Of a stretch of 64,000 nucleotides of DNA, positions 21,126 to 32,922 are shown in pieces. The notes under the pieces are model-generated. The model searched no databases. It had not been told where the DNA came from and was given only the letters and a program-made list of their open reading frames with translations. A program made the position numbers and the translations under genes. Origin of the DNA: Stomorhina lunata (Eukaryota; Arthropoda; Insecta; Diptera; Rhiniidae); the NCBI GenBank assembly GCA_933228675.1, contig OW121741.1:77409387-77473386 (forward strand), written 5' to 3'. Numbering within the stretch: position 1 is the first letter of the stretch; the number at the start of each line of letters is the position of its first letter.

Positions 21126-22279
21126 AACGAAGAAATCAAGTCACGTTACACAGCTCAAATTTTTTAAATATCTTTCTTCACTCTTTCTCATCATTGGGCA
21201 ATTTTAGTTTGAAACAAAAAAATGTCGGTTGGATTTTTTTTTTTTTGGTCCTGTTCGTTTTATTCAAAAGTCGGTTGTCTAAATGATTTCACATTTCCGC
21301 TTCATTACAAAAGCAAGTCCTTTGTCTTGTAATTTAAATGAAATAAAGCATAAATGCATTAAGGTGCTTCCGTTTATCTGAAGTCATTTTTTTAACAAAA
21401 TCAAAACATAGTTAATGATATTTGAACTTTAAGAGCCATCATGGAACAAAAGAGAAAATGTAGAATTATTTTTTTTGAAGATTCTTTAGCTTTTTATATC
21501 TTTTTGTTTTTTTACTTATTTTTGAACCCTTCTAATTTATATGTATATTTTTTGCATTTAGTAGTAATTTGTGGTTTCAAACTGCAATCGTCTGTGAGAC
21601 AGAGCACGAAAATACTATTGAAGAAACATGTAGGTTTTGGGTTAAATTTAACTGCAAAACAGATGCGGTTGCCAAAAATTTAGCCGAAATGTTTATCAAA
21701 TAGTGAAGAATTATTTTATCTTGCCTAAATTATAGGCATAAGTCAACGTGCACAGTGGGGACGTTAACATTAAGAGTACATTTTTCTAAAAAAAAAATTC
21801 TTTATCATAAGTTTTATATAGAATATTTTAGCGACTTTACCATAAGAGTATTATTCCGGTCTGTAAATGGATCTAAAAAGGGGGTCAAATAGCAGTGCTT
21901 AACATTTTTTTTGAACTTTTTCTCAAGTTGTTGTAGATGGGATCAAAACTGGTATAATCGGTGCAGAGGAATTTGTCCCCCACACAGATGAAATAGTTAC
22001 TTTAACATATTTATGTTTTAATGATAAACTATTTAAACGTTGTACTTTTATCTTCTTTATTAGTAAGAGTCTGTTTGGCAAAAATAAGCAGGATAGGAGA
22101 AGAGGAAGTTTTATAACTTGAGATAAATATAAAGAGGATAGGGCCCTTGACAAAAAATAAAAAAGGAACGAAGAAGGGAAAGTTTCTCCTTCATTAACAT
22201 ATAAAACTTATTATGGCGTATCTTTATAGCGTTCATACCTCTAGCAATCAAACTTTTGCCCAAATGGTAGTTTTTTGAA
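21126..22279. other. Unassigned A+T-rich DNA
   Basis: No supported gene. Two loosely similar segments (about 21905-21990 and 22228-22325) suggest decayed repeat sequence. The final part (22280-22332) is the outer half of a second-family repeat that continues at 27470-27545 on the far side of the hAT-like element. Confidence 0.4.
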
Positions 22280-22497
22280 TCAAATGTTGTAAAATTTGTG
22301 CAGGGCAACTTATCGCCCACATGAGGTTCTATTAGGGTGTTTACTCGAGTTATGTTTGCTCGATTAATCGGAAAAATAAAATCGATTAATAGCTCGAGTA
22401 AAATAAAATGGCTAATTTCAAATAAAGATTTATTTGAGTAATTTTCCAAGAGTAATCGAGTTACTCGAGTAAAAGTATTTCAATAATTTTGTAAGTA

Positions 22498-24342
22498 TTT
22501 TTATACCCACCATCAAAAAGAATGGGGGGTATATTGAGATTGTCATTCCGTTGGTAATTTTCTTAATATTGGCTCAAAAATCAAAAACGATATATATTCT
22601 GAATCCTTATGAAATTCTGAGACGATTGAGCTATTTCCGTCTGTCTGTCTGTCCGTCTGTTGAAATCACGATAACGTCTAAACGAAAAGAGCTATCTAAC
22701 TGAAACTTAGCAAAAACATTCTTCATCTATGAGAAAATTTTGGTATTGAAATTAGGCAAAATCGGTTAGCACTTGACCATAGCTCCCGTATAACCTCGTC
22801 TAGGCTAATCGCTTATTTGCTAATAAATGACAAATTATAACAGTTATGATGACAAAATTTGGTATCTAGAAGTTTTACATAAGCACTAGGCAGCATATAA
22901 AATTTCATCGAAATCGGTTCACATTTAGCCATAGCTCCCATACAAAAAACTTACGAAAACAGCCTAAATTTCACCTAAAATATACTTAAATGCCAATATA
23001 TCTAAAAGTAAAATAGATATAACCACTAAATTTGGCACAAGAAAGTCTTATATCAATGCCAGCCAGTGTGCAAAATTTTGTGGCAATCGGTCACCATTTG
23101 ACTTAGCTCCCATATAAAAAACTTACGAAAACACAAAAATTCAAAAAGAAAAGGGGATTTGTGTCCGTCTGTCCGTCAGATAAAACCATGATAGCTCCTT
23201 TACTACAAGAGCTAGTAAGACTAAATTAAGCACAAGGAAATCGTATGTCAATGCGAGTTAGTGTGCAAAATTTTATCACAATCGGTCACCATTTGACCAT
23301 AGCTCCCATATAAAAAACTTATGGAAACACAAAAATACATAAAGAAAAGGTTCTTTATGTCCGTCTGTCCGTCAGATAAAAGCACGATAGCGCCTTAACG
23401 AAAAGAGCTAGAGGAACAAAATTTTACAAAAGTATTTCGGATATCATGAAAAAGATGTGTGTTGAAAATGGACAAAATCGTTTCAAATTTAGTTAGAGCT
23501 CCCATATAACCCCGCCCCGGGAAACACATTAATGCTGATAAATTGAATACAATTGTAATAGCTATGACGATTAAATTTAAAATAGGGAAGTTCTATGCAA
23601 TTTTTGATCAGTTTATCCAATTTTATAGGAATCAGTCCATATTTCACTTTAGCTTTCATATAAAAAACACTAACGGAAACCTAAAATTTTAGCAAAGGCC
23701 AGTTAAAACCTTTTAAATTAGAAACTATGATAGCTATGGCCACTAAATTTTGCAAGAATAAGCTCTATATACCAGCTAGTGTGTAAAATTTTGTTACAAT
23801 CGGTCAAAATTTGGCTATAATTCTTATATACATAACATCCCCTTTTTATATCTAGAATCAAAAAGATTTGGAGGTACATTCATTATATTAAGATTGCACC
23901 TATGAAATTATATAGGCATCAATCAATGTTCAGCCCAGACTTTATATATGATGAATGCATTAGGAACTCATAACGAAATATATGGACCTGCCGTATTACT
24001 ATTAACGTGTTTAGCCTAACTACATATTAATCACAACGAAAAGTATTTAACAACTTATGAATGTAAAACTATACCCGGTTATGAGACCGAATTTTGATCA
24101 AAGTAAATACTGGGGAAACCACTAAATTATTTTTAAATGTTGAACTATAAAGCTACGGCAACCGAATTTAGTCCAAAGGCTTTACCAACAATACCAATTA
24201 GCTTAGCGATTTTTTCAGTTTTGGTCCAGATTTTCAATTAGCTGCACCCTTGTAGATATATCAGATATGTTTCGAAATTTGACACAACTTGATGGAGGGT
24301 ATATAAGATTCGGCACAGCCGAATATAACACTCTTACTTGTT
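22498..24342 (+). repeat. DINE-1/mini-me-like repeat, copy C (full length)
   Basis: The most complete copy here, from TTTATACCCACCATC through the (GTCY)n tract at about 22638 to the 3' hairpin ATTCGGC-ACA-GCCGAAT and CTTACTTG. It gives the uninterrupted version of the sites hit by the mariner in copy B and by the hAT-like element in copy D. Confidence 0.8.
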
Positions 24343-24757
24343 ATATCTACAATCAAAAAGATTTGGAGGTACAATCAGTATATTAAGATTTCATCTACGA
24401 AATTAGATAGCTATCAATCAATGTTAGGTCCAGACTTTATACACGGTAGATGCATTAGGAACTCCTAACAAAATATATGAACCTGCCGTGTTGCTATCAA
24501 AATGTTTATAGCACAACGGAATAGCTTATTAATGTAAAACTATATTCGGTTATGGAACAGCATTTTGTCCAAGGTATATACTTGGGAAACCACTTAGATA
24601 CTTTTAAATGTTGAACTATAGTAACTATACCACTGTAACCGAACTGAGTCCAAATATATTACCAACAATACCACATTTGGTCAACATTTTGAATTAGCTG
24701 CACTCACCTACAACTTGATGGTGGGTATACAAGAATATAACACTCTTACTTGTTTTT
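24343..24757 (+). repeat. Extra 3' end of a DINE-1-like repeat
   Basis: Repeats the last about 400 bp of the family (compare 5850-6275), placed directly after copy C. The hairpin itself is partly deleted near 24730. Confidence 0.7.
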
Positions 24758-25381
24758 AAATAAAATTACTAAAATTTAACTCAGCGTTTTTCTAAACTGT
24801 TAAGTTTGTAAAAAAGTTATTCCCCTGCCACGCAAATAATGACCAACTTTGTCTTGAAAGTATTTGCTGCTACCAATGATATATTCCATTTTATGCAATA
24901 AACAAGGGTTCAAATGAAGACCACTTAAATCAAATATCTACAGTTCTATGGTCCATCTTAGGCAATAATTGATGGTTCTACTAAAGTTAATTTAAAGCAA
25001 TAATCGGGGGTTTTAATATAGTTACCCAGCAAAACTGGGTGCTGCACTCACCTACAACTTGATGGTGGGTATACAAGAATATAACACTCTTACTTGTTTT
25101 TAAATAAAATTACTAAAATTTAACTCAGCGTTTTTCTAAACTGTTAAGTTTGTAAAAAAGTTATTCCCCTGCCACGCAAATAATGACCAACTTTGTCTTG
25201 AAAGTATTTGCTGCTACCAATGATATATTCCATTTTATGCAATAAACAAGGGTTCAAATGAAGACCACTTAAATCAAATATCTACAGTTCTATGGTCCAT
25301 CTTAGGCAATAATTGATGGTTCTACTAAAGTTAATTTAAAGCAATAATCGGGGGTTTTAATATAGTTACCCAGCAAAACTT
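24697..25381 (+). repeat. 344 bp tandem duplication that copied a transposon end
   Basis: 24697-25037 and 25041-25381 are the same sequence. Each copy ends with the first 12 bp of CCCAG copy 2 (CCCAGCAAAACT). The duplication therefore happened after that element inserted. Confidence 0.85.
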
Positions 25382-26635
25382 TTCATTACCAAATAATGAG
25401 TTAAACTGTTAAACTTTTGAACACGAACTACTTACTCATTCGCTGTTTAAGTCATTACATTAACATGGGGATGTCATTGGAGGCAAGTACTTACCAATTG
25501 CAGAAAAGTAATGACTTGGGTAAGCAATTTGAAAGCAACAACAACAACAGCAACAACTTTTTTGTTGTTGTTTTATTAAAAACATATATTTTTAAACGAA
25601 ATAAAATTTTTTTTTATGATCTCATGGGGGCTCGAACCCAAACCCTCCGACTGCTAGGCAGAGACTCTTCCACTGATCTACTTCATATGTTGAAAACTTA
25701 GCAGCTTATAATTAATATAAACAATTTTTATTTTTAGATCCAAAATCATGTGAAAATAACTTTGTTTTTCCCTGCTTTTTTTTTTTGCTTTGTTGTAATT
25801 TTTGGAAAAATATTTTTATACGATTTTTTGTAATTATTTTAAAACTTTTTTAAAATTATTTTAAAACTTAAACAATTTAAATCTTCTTTTTTGTATAAGT
25901 TTTTACATAAGATTGACGCTTACTTACTTAAATGTTACAACCTGTTAAGGTCAAAGTCCGAGCATATTTTAGAATTCCATGGATTTCGATCTTGTGCGAA
26001 TATTCTCCAATTTTATAGGCCAAGCTTTGAAAAATGTTCCTCTACTTAGGTAGTGGGACATTTCAATTCTAATTTTATCATCTTCATTGTATTTTTTTTT
26101 TTCAAGAGAGGGTTACTAGCCCGTAATCATAACCCATTTTTATCGATCTTATGGAACAACTCTCGGAACATGTTAACTCACAATATTAATGGGTGTTAAA
26201 CTAGCTCCCCGGGTGATACCATGAGGAGGTGTGTGTCCACAGTTGAGATGAAGGATGACCCAAATAAGTTGGGCTTACCAAGTTAAGACCAATTAGAATC
26301 GTGTTTGGTATTCAACATCCCCTACATAATCAAAATTGACTCATGATGGTATTTTTTCATTAACGTGAGTTAGTTTTACAAATTTTTTTTACAGAAGATA
26401 ATATTTAAGTTCTTAAAATTAAAAAATCATTTAAAAAGACTCTTTTAATAAAAAAAAAACTGAAAAAAATTGTTGTCCTCGGTGGGATTTGAACCGGGGC
26501 CATTCAGTTTAAATTACCATCTTAATTACAAATAAGTACTTCTGTAATAACTTATTATTTATTCGGATGGTATGTTGTAGTCGTTGCAAGGTAACCAGTT
26601 ATCAGAGTACTTGCCATTACCAAAGTTTTGCTGGG
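25369..26635 (-). mobile_element. 'CCCAG' element copy 2, 1267 bp
   Basis: Inverted relative to copy 1. Terminal inverted repeats CCCAGCAAAACTT at both ends, with TA duplicated at the flanks. Carries the tRNA-Ala-like module (25620-25685, minus) and the T-arm-like module (about 26478-26500, minus). No ORF of note. Confidence 0.78.
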
Positions 26636-26829
26636 TATTTAGATTTTAACATTGTCAATTCTAAGCAATAGTCAAGAGTTGTAAATTACAACTTGTAATA
26701 TAGTCCAATGTATGTATACAGTCCATAGTATATAAATAGTCAGTGTAATTTGAGATATAAATAGCCTAGTCTACCATACCCTGTTGTGGTATCCAATGTA
26801 TTCGTTATTTCTGTTATTGTTTATTTAAA

Positions 26830-27060
26830 GGTCCTAATCTAATCGCAGCTCCTATTATAGATTAGTTGAAGGTACCATTGCAATCGTAACTATAGTCCAG
26901 TTGAAGTCTCCAATGTATTTGTAGATACTACTATAGTTTAGTTGAAAATCCCTGTGTAATCGTAGGTCCAACTATAGTTCAGTTAAAGGACGCACTGTAA
27001 TCGTAGATCCTACTTCAGTCCAGTTGAAGATCCCATTGTAAACATAGGTAAAAGGTAGTC
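26830..27060 (+). repeat. Degenerate tandem repeat, period about 50-55 bp
   Basis: Four to five units of the type CTATAGTCCAGTTGAAG, then a short variable part and AATCGTAG. Part of the interior of the surrounding hAT-like element. Confidence 0.6.
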
Positions 27061-27671
27061 GTAGAGCCTACTAATCTATTAGATCAAACTCAGGATTTAT
27101 GAAATCGAAAGATTGCTTTTTATATATAGAAGTAAATAAACTCACTTTAAATATTTAGGGTGGCAATGAGTTACAAATGTTAATTTGTATTAAAAATAAT
27201 TTGTTTTATGTTTTTTATTGCGAATTGTTAAACTTTTTTGGTAATAAAACACTACAATTTTATTAAACAAATTTTTGTATTAAAAATATATATAAAAAGC
27301 TTACAGAAAAATCTTACTCGAGTAATTTTAAGATGAATTTTTTACTCGATTAACTCGAGTAATTTTTAACGATTAATCGATTTTCCGAGTGATTAAAAAA
27401 CCCCATTTTCAAGTTATTTAATTATTGAAACAATTAAAAGTCGAGTAAAATAAACACCCTAGGTTCTATCCAGCCAGACGGCCAGACTGACATCGTTAGA
27501 TCGATGCAGAAAGTGATTCAACGCTTAATTTTTTAGTATGGGAAGATGTACTCCACCTACCCTGATTCTATGTTTTCTATCTAACTCGATAAGAATGATA
27601 AAAAAAATTTCGGTTGGAAATTTACCCTGCTCCGATTCTTCTTAATTTTGGCCAACCTAAGTTTGTTTATA

Positions 27672-28906
27672 AAGGGTGGTTAAATTGTAAGGGCCGATGT
27701 TGAATGTGAACCACACCTAAACGCCAAGTTTTTTTCCGAATTTTATTTGACATTTCGCTATTTCAGACTTACTCAATTTGAACCATGGAGAGATACACAA
27801 CCCAACAACGTGTTAAAGTAATCCAGACTTATTATGAAACTGGGCGTTCAAATCAAAATGCATATCGTGCACTTCGTGATTTTTTTGGTCAATTTGATCG
27901 TCCAATCGCAAAAATCGTGGAAAAATTCGAGCAAAACGGGTCTGTAGAAGATGTGAGAACACCAGTGCATCGTACAGCTCGTACTGCAGAAAATATTGCT
28001 GCTGTTCGCGATAGTGTGGCTAAAGAGCCGTCCACCTCAACTCGTCGTCGTGCCCAACAATTGCACCTCTTACGCTCGTCGTTGATGAAAATTATGCATA
28101 AAGACATGCATTTACACGCTTACAAGGTGCAATTGGCTCAAGAACTAAAGCTTCTTGACCATTCCAAACGTCGTGAATGGGCAGAATGGTGGCAAGCAAT
28201 GGCAACAGTGGATGATCAATTTTCGAAGAAAATCATCTTCAGTGATGAGGCACATCTTCACCTCAGTGGATTCGTCAATAAACAGAATTGCCGCATTTGG
28301 GCGAATGAGAATCCAAGAGTGATTGTCGAAAAACCAATGCACCCACAAAGTTTATGGGCTAGCGGCATCATCGGGCCGTATTTTTTCCAAAATGAGGCCG
28401 GTCAGGCAGTTACTGAGAATGGTGTTCGCTATCGAGAGATGATAACGAACTTTTTATGGCCCGAATTGGAAGATATGGGTGTGGACGATATGTGGTTTCA
28501 GCAGGACGGTGCCACTTGCCACACAGCTAACGAAGCAATGGCTCTTTTGCGCAATAAATTCAATGGCCGTGTTATCTCACGTAATGGCGAAGTCAATTGG
28601 CCGCCAAGATCATGTGATTTGACACCGTTGGACTTTTTTCTTTGGGGTTATTTTAAAGAAAAGATGTACGTCGATAAGCCAGCAACAATTCAAGAGCTAA
28701 AGGATGAGATGATTCGGCATAGAACCTCCATTATGCCTCAGGGTCATCGAAAATTTGGACCATCGGATTGAGGTGTGCCGCCGTTTTCGCGGCTCTCATT
28801 TGGCCGATGATTTATTCCATCATAATAAAATAAAATTACAATAATTTCCTAAATAGTTTATGTTTTATTCAAAATCAACATCGGCCCTTGAAATTTAACC
28901 ACCCGA
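27672..28906 (+). mobile_element. DD41D mariner-like element, 1235 bp
   Basis: Inverted ends of about 32 bp share GGGTGGTTAAAT and AAGGGCCGATGTTGA with a few mismatches. TA target duplication at 27670-27671 and 28907-28908. It carries one nearly complete transposase gene. The ends differ from the other two mariner families in this window. Confidence 0.9.
27785..28771 (+). CDS. Near-intact mariner (DD41D group) transposase
   Basis: A 328-residue open frame starting MERYTTQQRVKVIQTYYETG, with an upstream leader of about 110 bp inside the element. Helix-turn-helix regions occupy roughly residues 1-110. The catalytic triad is D154 (FSDEAHLHLSGFVNKQNCR), D241 (QQDGATCHTA) and D283 (RSCDLTPLDFFLWGYF), with 41 residues between D241 and D283. 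Two defects are visible. Between MHPQ and SLWASGIIGPYF about eight residues present in relatives (a VTVWC-type strand) are missing. Near the end a frameshift replaces the normal tail, which is still readable in another frame as HRIEVCRRFRG. It acts in the nucleus on its own TIRs; activity is doubtful. Confidence 0.88.
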   Translation: MERYTTQQRVKVIQTYYETGRSNQNAYRALRDFFGQFDRPIAKIVEKFEQNGSVEDVRTPVHRTARTAENIAAVRDSVAKEPSTSTRRRAQQLHLLRSSLMKIMHKDMHLHAYKVQLAQELKLLDHSKRREWAEWWQAMATVDDQFSKKIIFSDEAHLHLSGFVNKQNCRIWANENPRVIVEKPMHPQSLWASGIIGPYFFQNEAGQAVTENGVRYREMITNFLWPELEDMGVDDMWFQQDGATCHTANEAMALLRNKFNGRVISRNGEVNWPPRSCDLTPLDFFLWGYFKEKMYVDKPATIQELKDEMIRHRTSIMPQGHRKFGPSD

Positions 28907-28908
28907 TA

Positions 28909-29211
28909 TAATGTATTTTTGACCACTATGCATCGAAATGCCGGTGACAATAATGTTCACAAATTACCTGGCAATTCATAGTACAAGTTATTTCCGCCTG
29001 CTTTTGCATGATAACTTGTTTCTTATTTCAGTTTTTGGCGTTCTCTGCCAAAAACAAATGTGTTAATTGAATAGAACAAAACTTTTGGCAGCAAAAGGAG
29101 AAGTATTTCATCGCAATCAAAAATGATTAAAAGGAAATGATTTAAATTTTTAGGATATGTTTGAAATGAATACTAATTGCAAAATCGATTAACTGAAAAT
29201 TATAAACAACT
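28909..29211. other. Unassigned DNA
   Basis: About 300 bp without recognisable features. Confidence 0.4.
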
Positions 29212-32000
29212 AAAAGTGTTATATTCGGCTGTGCCGAATCTTATATACCCATCATTAAGTTGTGTTAAATTTAAAATTAACTATCATATATCTACGAGGG
29301 TGCAGCTTATTCAAAATGTAGACCAAAATTCGAAAAAAGTTGTTACGCTAGTTGGTATTGTTAGTAAAATAATTGGACTAAATTCGGTTGCAGAAGCTTT
29401 ATAGTTCAATATTTAAAAGTATGCAAGTGGTTTTCCTAGTATTTACTTTGAACAAAATTCGGTATCTAAACCTGGTATTGTTTTACATCAGAGCTTCGAA
29501 AGGCTTAATTAAATATTAGCTTAATTCCTAGGAATTCAAAAATGATTTAACAATACCTTAAGTTTAATTCCCATAAAACAATTAAAAAAAATGTGTTGAT
29601 TTTTTATTCATAGTGAATTGATTCACATGGGAATTTAAAATCAACTTGAATGAATAAAATGTTTCTTCATTCCTCTACTCCAATTTGAATTAACATTTTT
29701 TATTCTTAATTAAAACCAGTCCAAATTGAATTAAAATATTTTTTGATAATTCATTTTGTGCAAATCATTAGGGTGGATATAAACTAAAGATACTTGATTT
29801 TAAATCAAAAACTTAAATTCTGACTTTTTCGAGGGAAAAGTTTTTTAAACTATACCACTCATTGAATAAAAGTATATCAAACCAAAAAACGAAAATTGAA
29901 GTTTTAATTTATAGGGTATTATTATATCAAGTGCGATATACATTGTTTGTAAAAACCCTAGATATAAAATAGAACAAAATTTATCATAACCTATTAAAAT
30001 ATTCTTATGTTTTATCAGAAAGCATACACATTTAATAAAAGTATGCATCTATTCTTTAATGTTCGTTCTAAAAAACGGAACTACCCTAATGTGGCTATTT
30101 CACCGCAAACTTGTGTATATTTTGCATTTATTTGTTAAACTATAACTTTTAAAAGATATTTAGATATGCAGGAATATAGTAATATTAATGGTCCTTCGTT
30201 TATAATGACCTAATCTTTACCAGAAATTCAATCAGTGAAGGATTCTGCTTAATTAAAAATTTTTTTCTAAAAAAATTTATAAAAATAATTTGTTTTTTGT
30301 GACATTAGTTTTTGTAAATACATACATATACATGTAAAATGTGTTAATATGTAAGAGTATATTATCTCTGGTTTTGTTGTGTTGCTGCGAAATAACGGAT
30401 TTTATATGTTTTCGATTCTGGATGAGATTATAGATTATGTGTACAAAAAATCTTTAGTTTTATGTGTATCTATATTTTATTTTAAATAGTTTTTCTGATC
30501 TTATGACCAATAACAAAGAATTTTTTTATTTTTTTAAATTTCGCATAAGTCAACTTAATAAACTTTTGAATTTTTCCACAAAAATGTTATTTGTATATGC
30601 CCTACAGGTCTAAAAAACATTAGTCCCTTAGCAGGAAGATATATTACATAGCTGAGATACATACACAATTATGATGGAATTAGAATAAAATTACAAAATT
30701 TAGTACAATTAGAAAATATAAATATACATATGTATGTATGTCGATAATGAATAAATCACATTTTAATCATATGACTTTTCATAGGTACATGTTTTTTAGA
30801 CAAACCAAGTCCACGGTTTTGTTAAAATCGAGATGGAAATCATCTCAGCTTAAAAACCCTTTTTTAACCCACTAACTTAAGAAAGAGTCATTTCTTTATC
30901 CTCTAAAATGGGGACTTTTTTTCATGGGTATTAAATGATATTTAATCCCTAATGCAATCCTGAAACTTATTTTATGGTTAAGGACTTGTTTCGTTGAGTT
31001 TTATTTTATTCCGCTCTTTTATAGGTATTATATATTTTTGAACTGTAGGGTTCGTTTGAATACATTTATTTTTGTATGCCTTTACAAAATGATTTGTTTA
31101 TAAAATTTTTAATTATTTTTGTATAAGATTAAGAATTGAAATAATTTAAATTAAATCTAACTGATTTTAAATTCCCTAAGAATTAATTCTTAAAAGTTAA
31201 GGCTTATGACTTGATTCAGGTGAATGTATTATGGGAATGATATAAACACTAAAATAAATTTGATTTTAAAATATGGAATTAGGAATTGAGCCTTTCGAAC
31301 CTCTGTTTTACATTAATAAGTTCTTAAATGCATTTATTTTAGCTTAATATTTAGTTAGGATAAACATGCTGATAGTAAGATGACAGGTCCATATATTTTG
31401 TTAGGAATTCCTACTGCATCTACCGTATATAAAGTCTGGAAAATTTAGTGGTCATAGCTGTCAGAGTTTCTAATTTAACTGGCCTTTGCTACATTTCGTT
31501 TGGTTTCCGGGAATGTTTTTTATATGAAAGCTATAGTCAAATATGGACCGATTCATATAAAATTTGATATACTGACCAAAAGTTGCATAAAACTTCTCCA
31601 TTCTAAATTTAGTCGTTATAGCTATTACACTTGTATTCAATTTATCAGCATTAATGTGTTTTCCGGATCGGGGTTATATGGGAGCTCTAAATAGGAACCG
31701 ATTTCGTCCATTTTTACTACACAGCTTTTTCAAGATATAGAAAAAACTTTTGTAAAAGTTTGTTTCTCCAACTCTTTTCGTTAAGGCGCCATCGCGCTTT
31801 TATCTGACGGACAGACGGACATAAACCGCATTTCTTTTCGAATTTTTGTGTTTCCGTAAGTTTTTTTTTATATGGGAGCTACGGTCAAATGCTGACCGAT
31901 TGTGATAAAATTTTGCACACTCGTTGGCATTGACATAAGATTTCCTTGTTTTAAACTTAGTGGCCAAAGCTATTACAGTTTATCATTTGTTGGCATTTAA
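29212..32000 (-). repeat. DINE-1-like repeat, copy D, split by a hAT-like element
   Basis: Minus orientation. 29212-29488 holds the 3' end (hairpin ATTCGGC-TGT-GCCGAAT), and 31306-32000 continues the body with TATGGGAGCT modules and a GACGGACAGACGG tract at about 31806. The halves rejoin exactly at GTTTTACATTAATAAG, as in copy C. The 5' part is missing after 32000. Confidence 0.75.
29489..31305. mobile_element. Nonautonomous hAT-like element, 1817 bp
   Basis: The left end CAGAGCTTCGAAAGGCT and right end complement agree at about 20 of 22 positions. TTTTACAT is duplicated at 29481-29488 and 31306-31313. CAGAG plus an 8 bp duplication fits hAT. The empty site is preserved in copy C. No transposase ORF; internally A+T-rich. 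Confidence 0.82.
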
Positions 32001-32922
32001 CACACTTCACAAAATTGCTTTACAAATATTTATTGTCTCACTGTTCTCTTATACGCGTCTCAAATTAAAACTGTCCCACAATATTCGTCCATCGGCCTTA
32101 TATAGTAGAGAAGAGAGTTGCTGCCGTCGATTACAGTAACAATGTGGCTTACGAAAGTTCATGCATGTTCCAATACATTCTCACATGATCAAGAACACGC
32201 TCACACATACGTTGTACAAATAGATTAACAGTAACAGAGAGATAGAAAGAGAATATAGATTAAAGAGAAAAATGTTGCTATACTCTTTGCAGCAAATAAT
32301 AGAAACATGTTGCTCTGCTTATAGACATAAACTGAAAAACAACAACATCAACAGTGGGGCGGATAACTTAAAATTCCTTGATAGTATGTAAAATTGTTCG
32401 CTAAATCCGAATATGAATTAAGAATTGTCAAAAGTAGAACAGTTTTCGAGATATTATAAATTATTCCAATTCGAATTCAGCAGATAATTTTACATAAAGA
32501 TTGAGTATCAGAATCGTTTGGTCAAAAAACTGTTACATAGTGTAATTGTACACACATATATAGTATATATACAGAATGGGTTATCTTCTATTTCTATATT
32601 TTTTAAGCTTTTTGTTCAACAGCCAATTTTACTTATGGCTGTAGACCTACAACCGATGCAATAACAATAAATAATTTTAATAGAAATTAATAATCACAGA
32701 AATCGATGTCCCGTGACTGTATATCGAACCCAGGCTAAATATGATATGTTATGCTTAGTAATAGAAGTGCTAACCACAGCTACTTCATAATATATTCACG
32801 GTCGTCCATAGCAATTGAAGATATAGCTGCGCTTTCTGAGCGCTTTCTAAAGCGAAAATGTTGTAAAATAAAAATATCCCACATTTATTAAATTTCAAAT
32901 CATAAAATTGTGTGATATAAAA
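32001..32922. other. Mixed unassigned DNA with SINE-like pieces
   Basis: 32060-32330 has a TATATAG box and purine-rich tracts that could be part of a solo LTR (low support). 32395-32560 is repeated in diverged form at 61215-61345 (CAGAATCGTTTGGTCAAAAA). On the minus strand about 32700-32795 there is an A-box-like TAGCTGTGGTTAGC and a B-box-like GGTTCGATATAC at tRNA-like spacing, suggesting a tRNA-derived SINE head. Confidence 0.35.

Larger units (their letters stand above)
22333..27461. mobile_element. Nonautonomous hAT-like element with nested insertions
   Basis: The left end TAGGGTGTTTACTCGAG and right end AAATAAACACCCTA form the terminal inverted repeat. The 8 bp target GGTTCTAT is present on both sides (22325-22332 and 27462-27469). 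The YARNG start and 8 bp duplication fit hAT. Both subterminal regions hold clustered ACTCGAGT and CGATTAATCG palindromes. No hAT transposase is present. The interior holds DINE-1 copy C, a duplicated segment and CCCAG copy 2. The flanking repeat joins up cleanly if the element is removed. Confidence 0.8.

Noticed and set aside
31500..31694. Short ORFs in the repeat families (also 3156-3350, 5504-5782, 54372-54689, 61957-62316)
   Set aside because: They recur wherever the repeat recurs, on whichever strand is open, with stops at different places. They are by-products of the module sequence.
32060..32330. Solo LTR of a retrotransposon
   Set aside because: A TATA-like word and purine tracts are present, but no TG...CA ends with a target duplication could be found.
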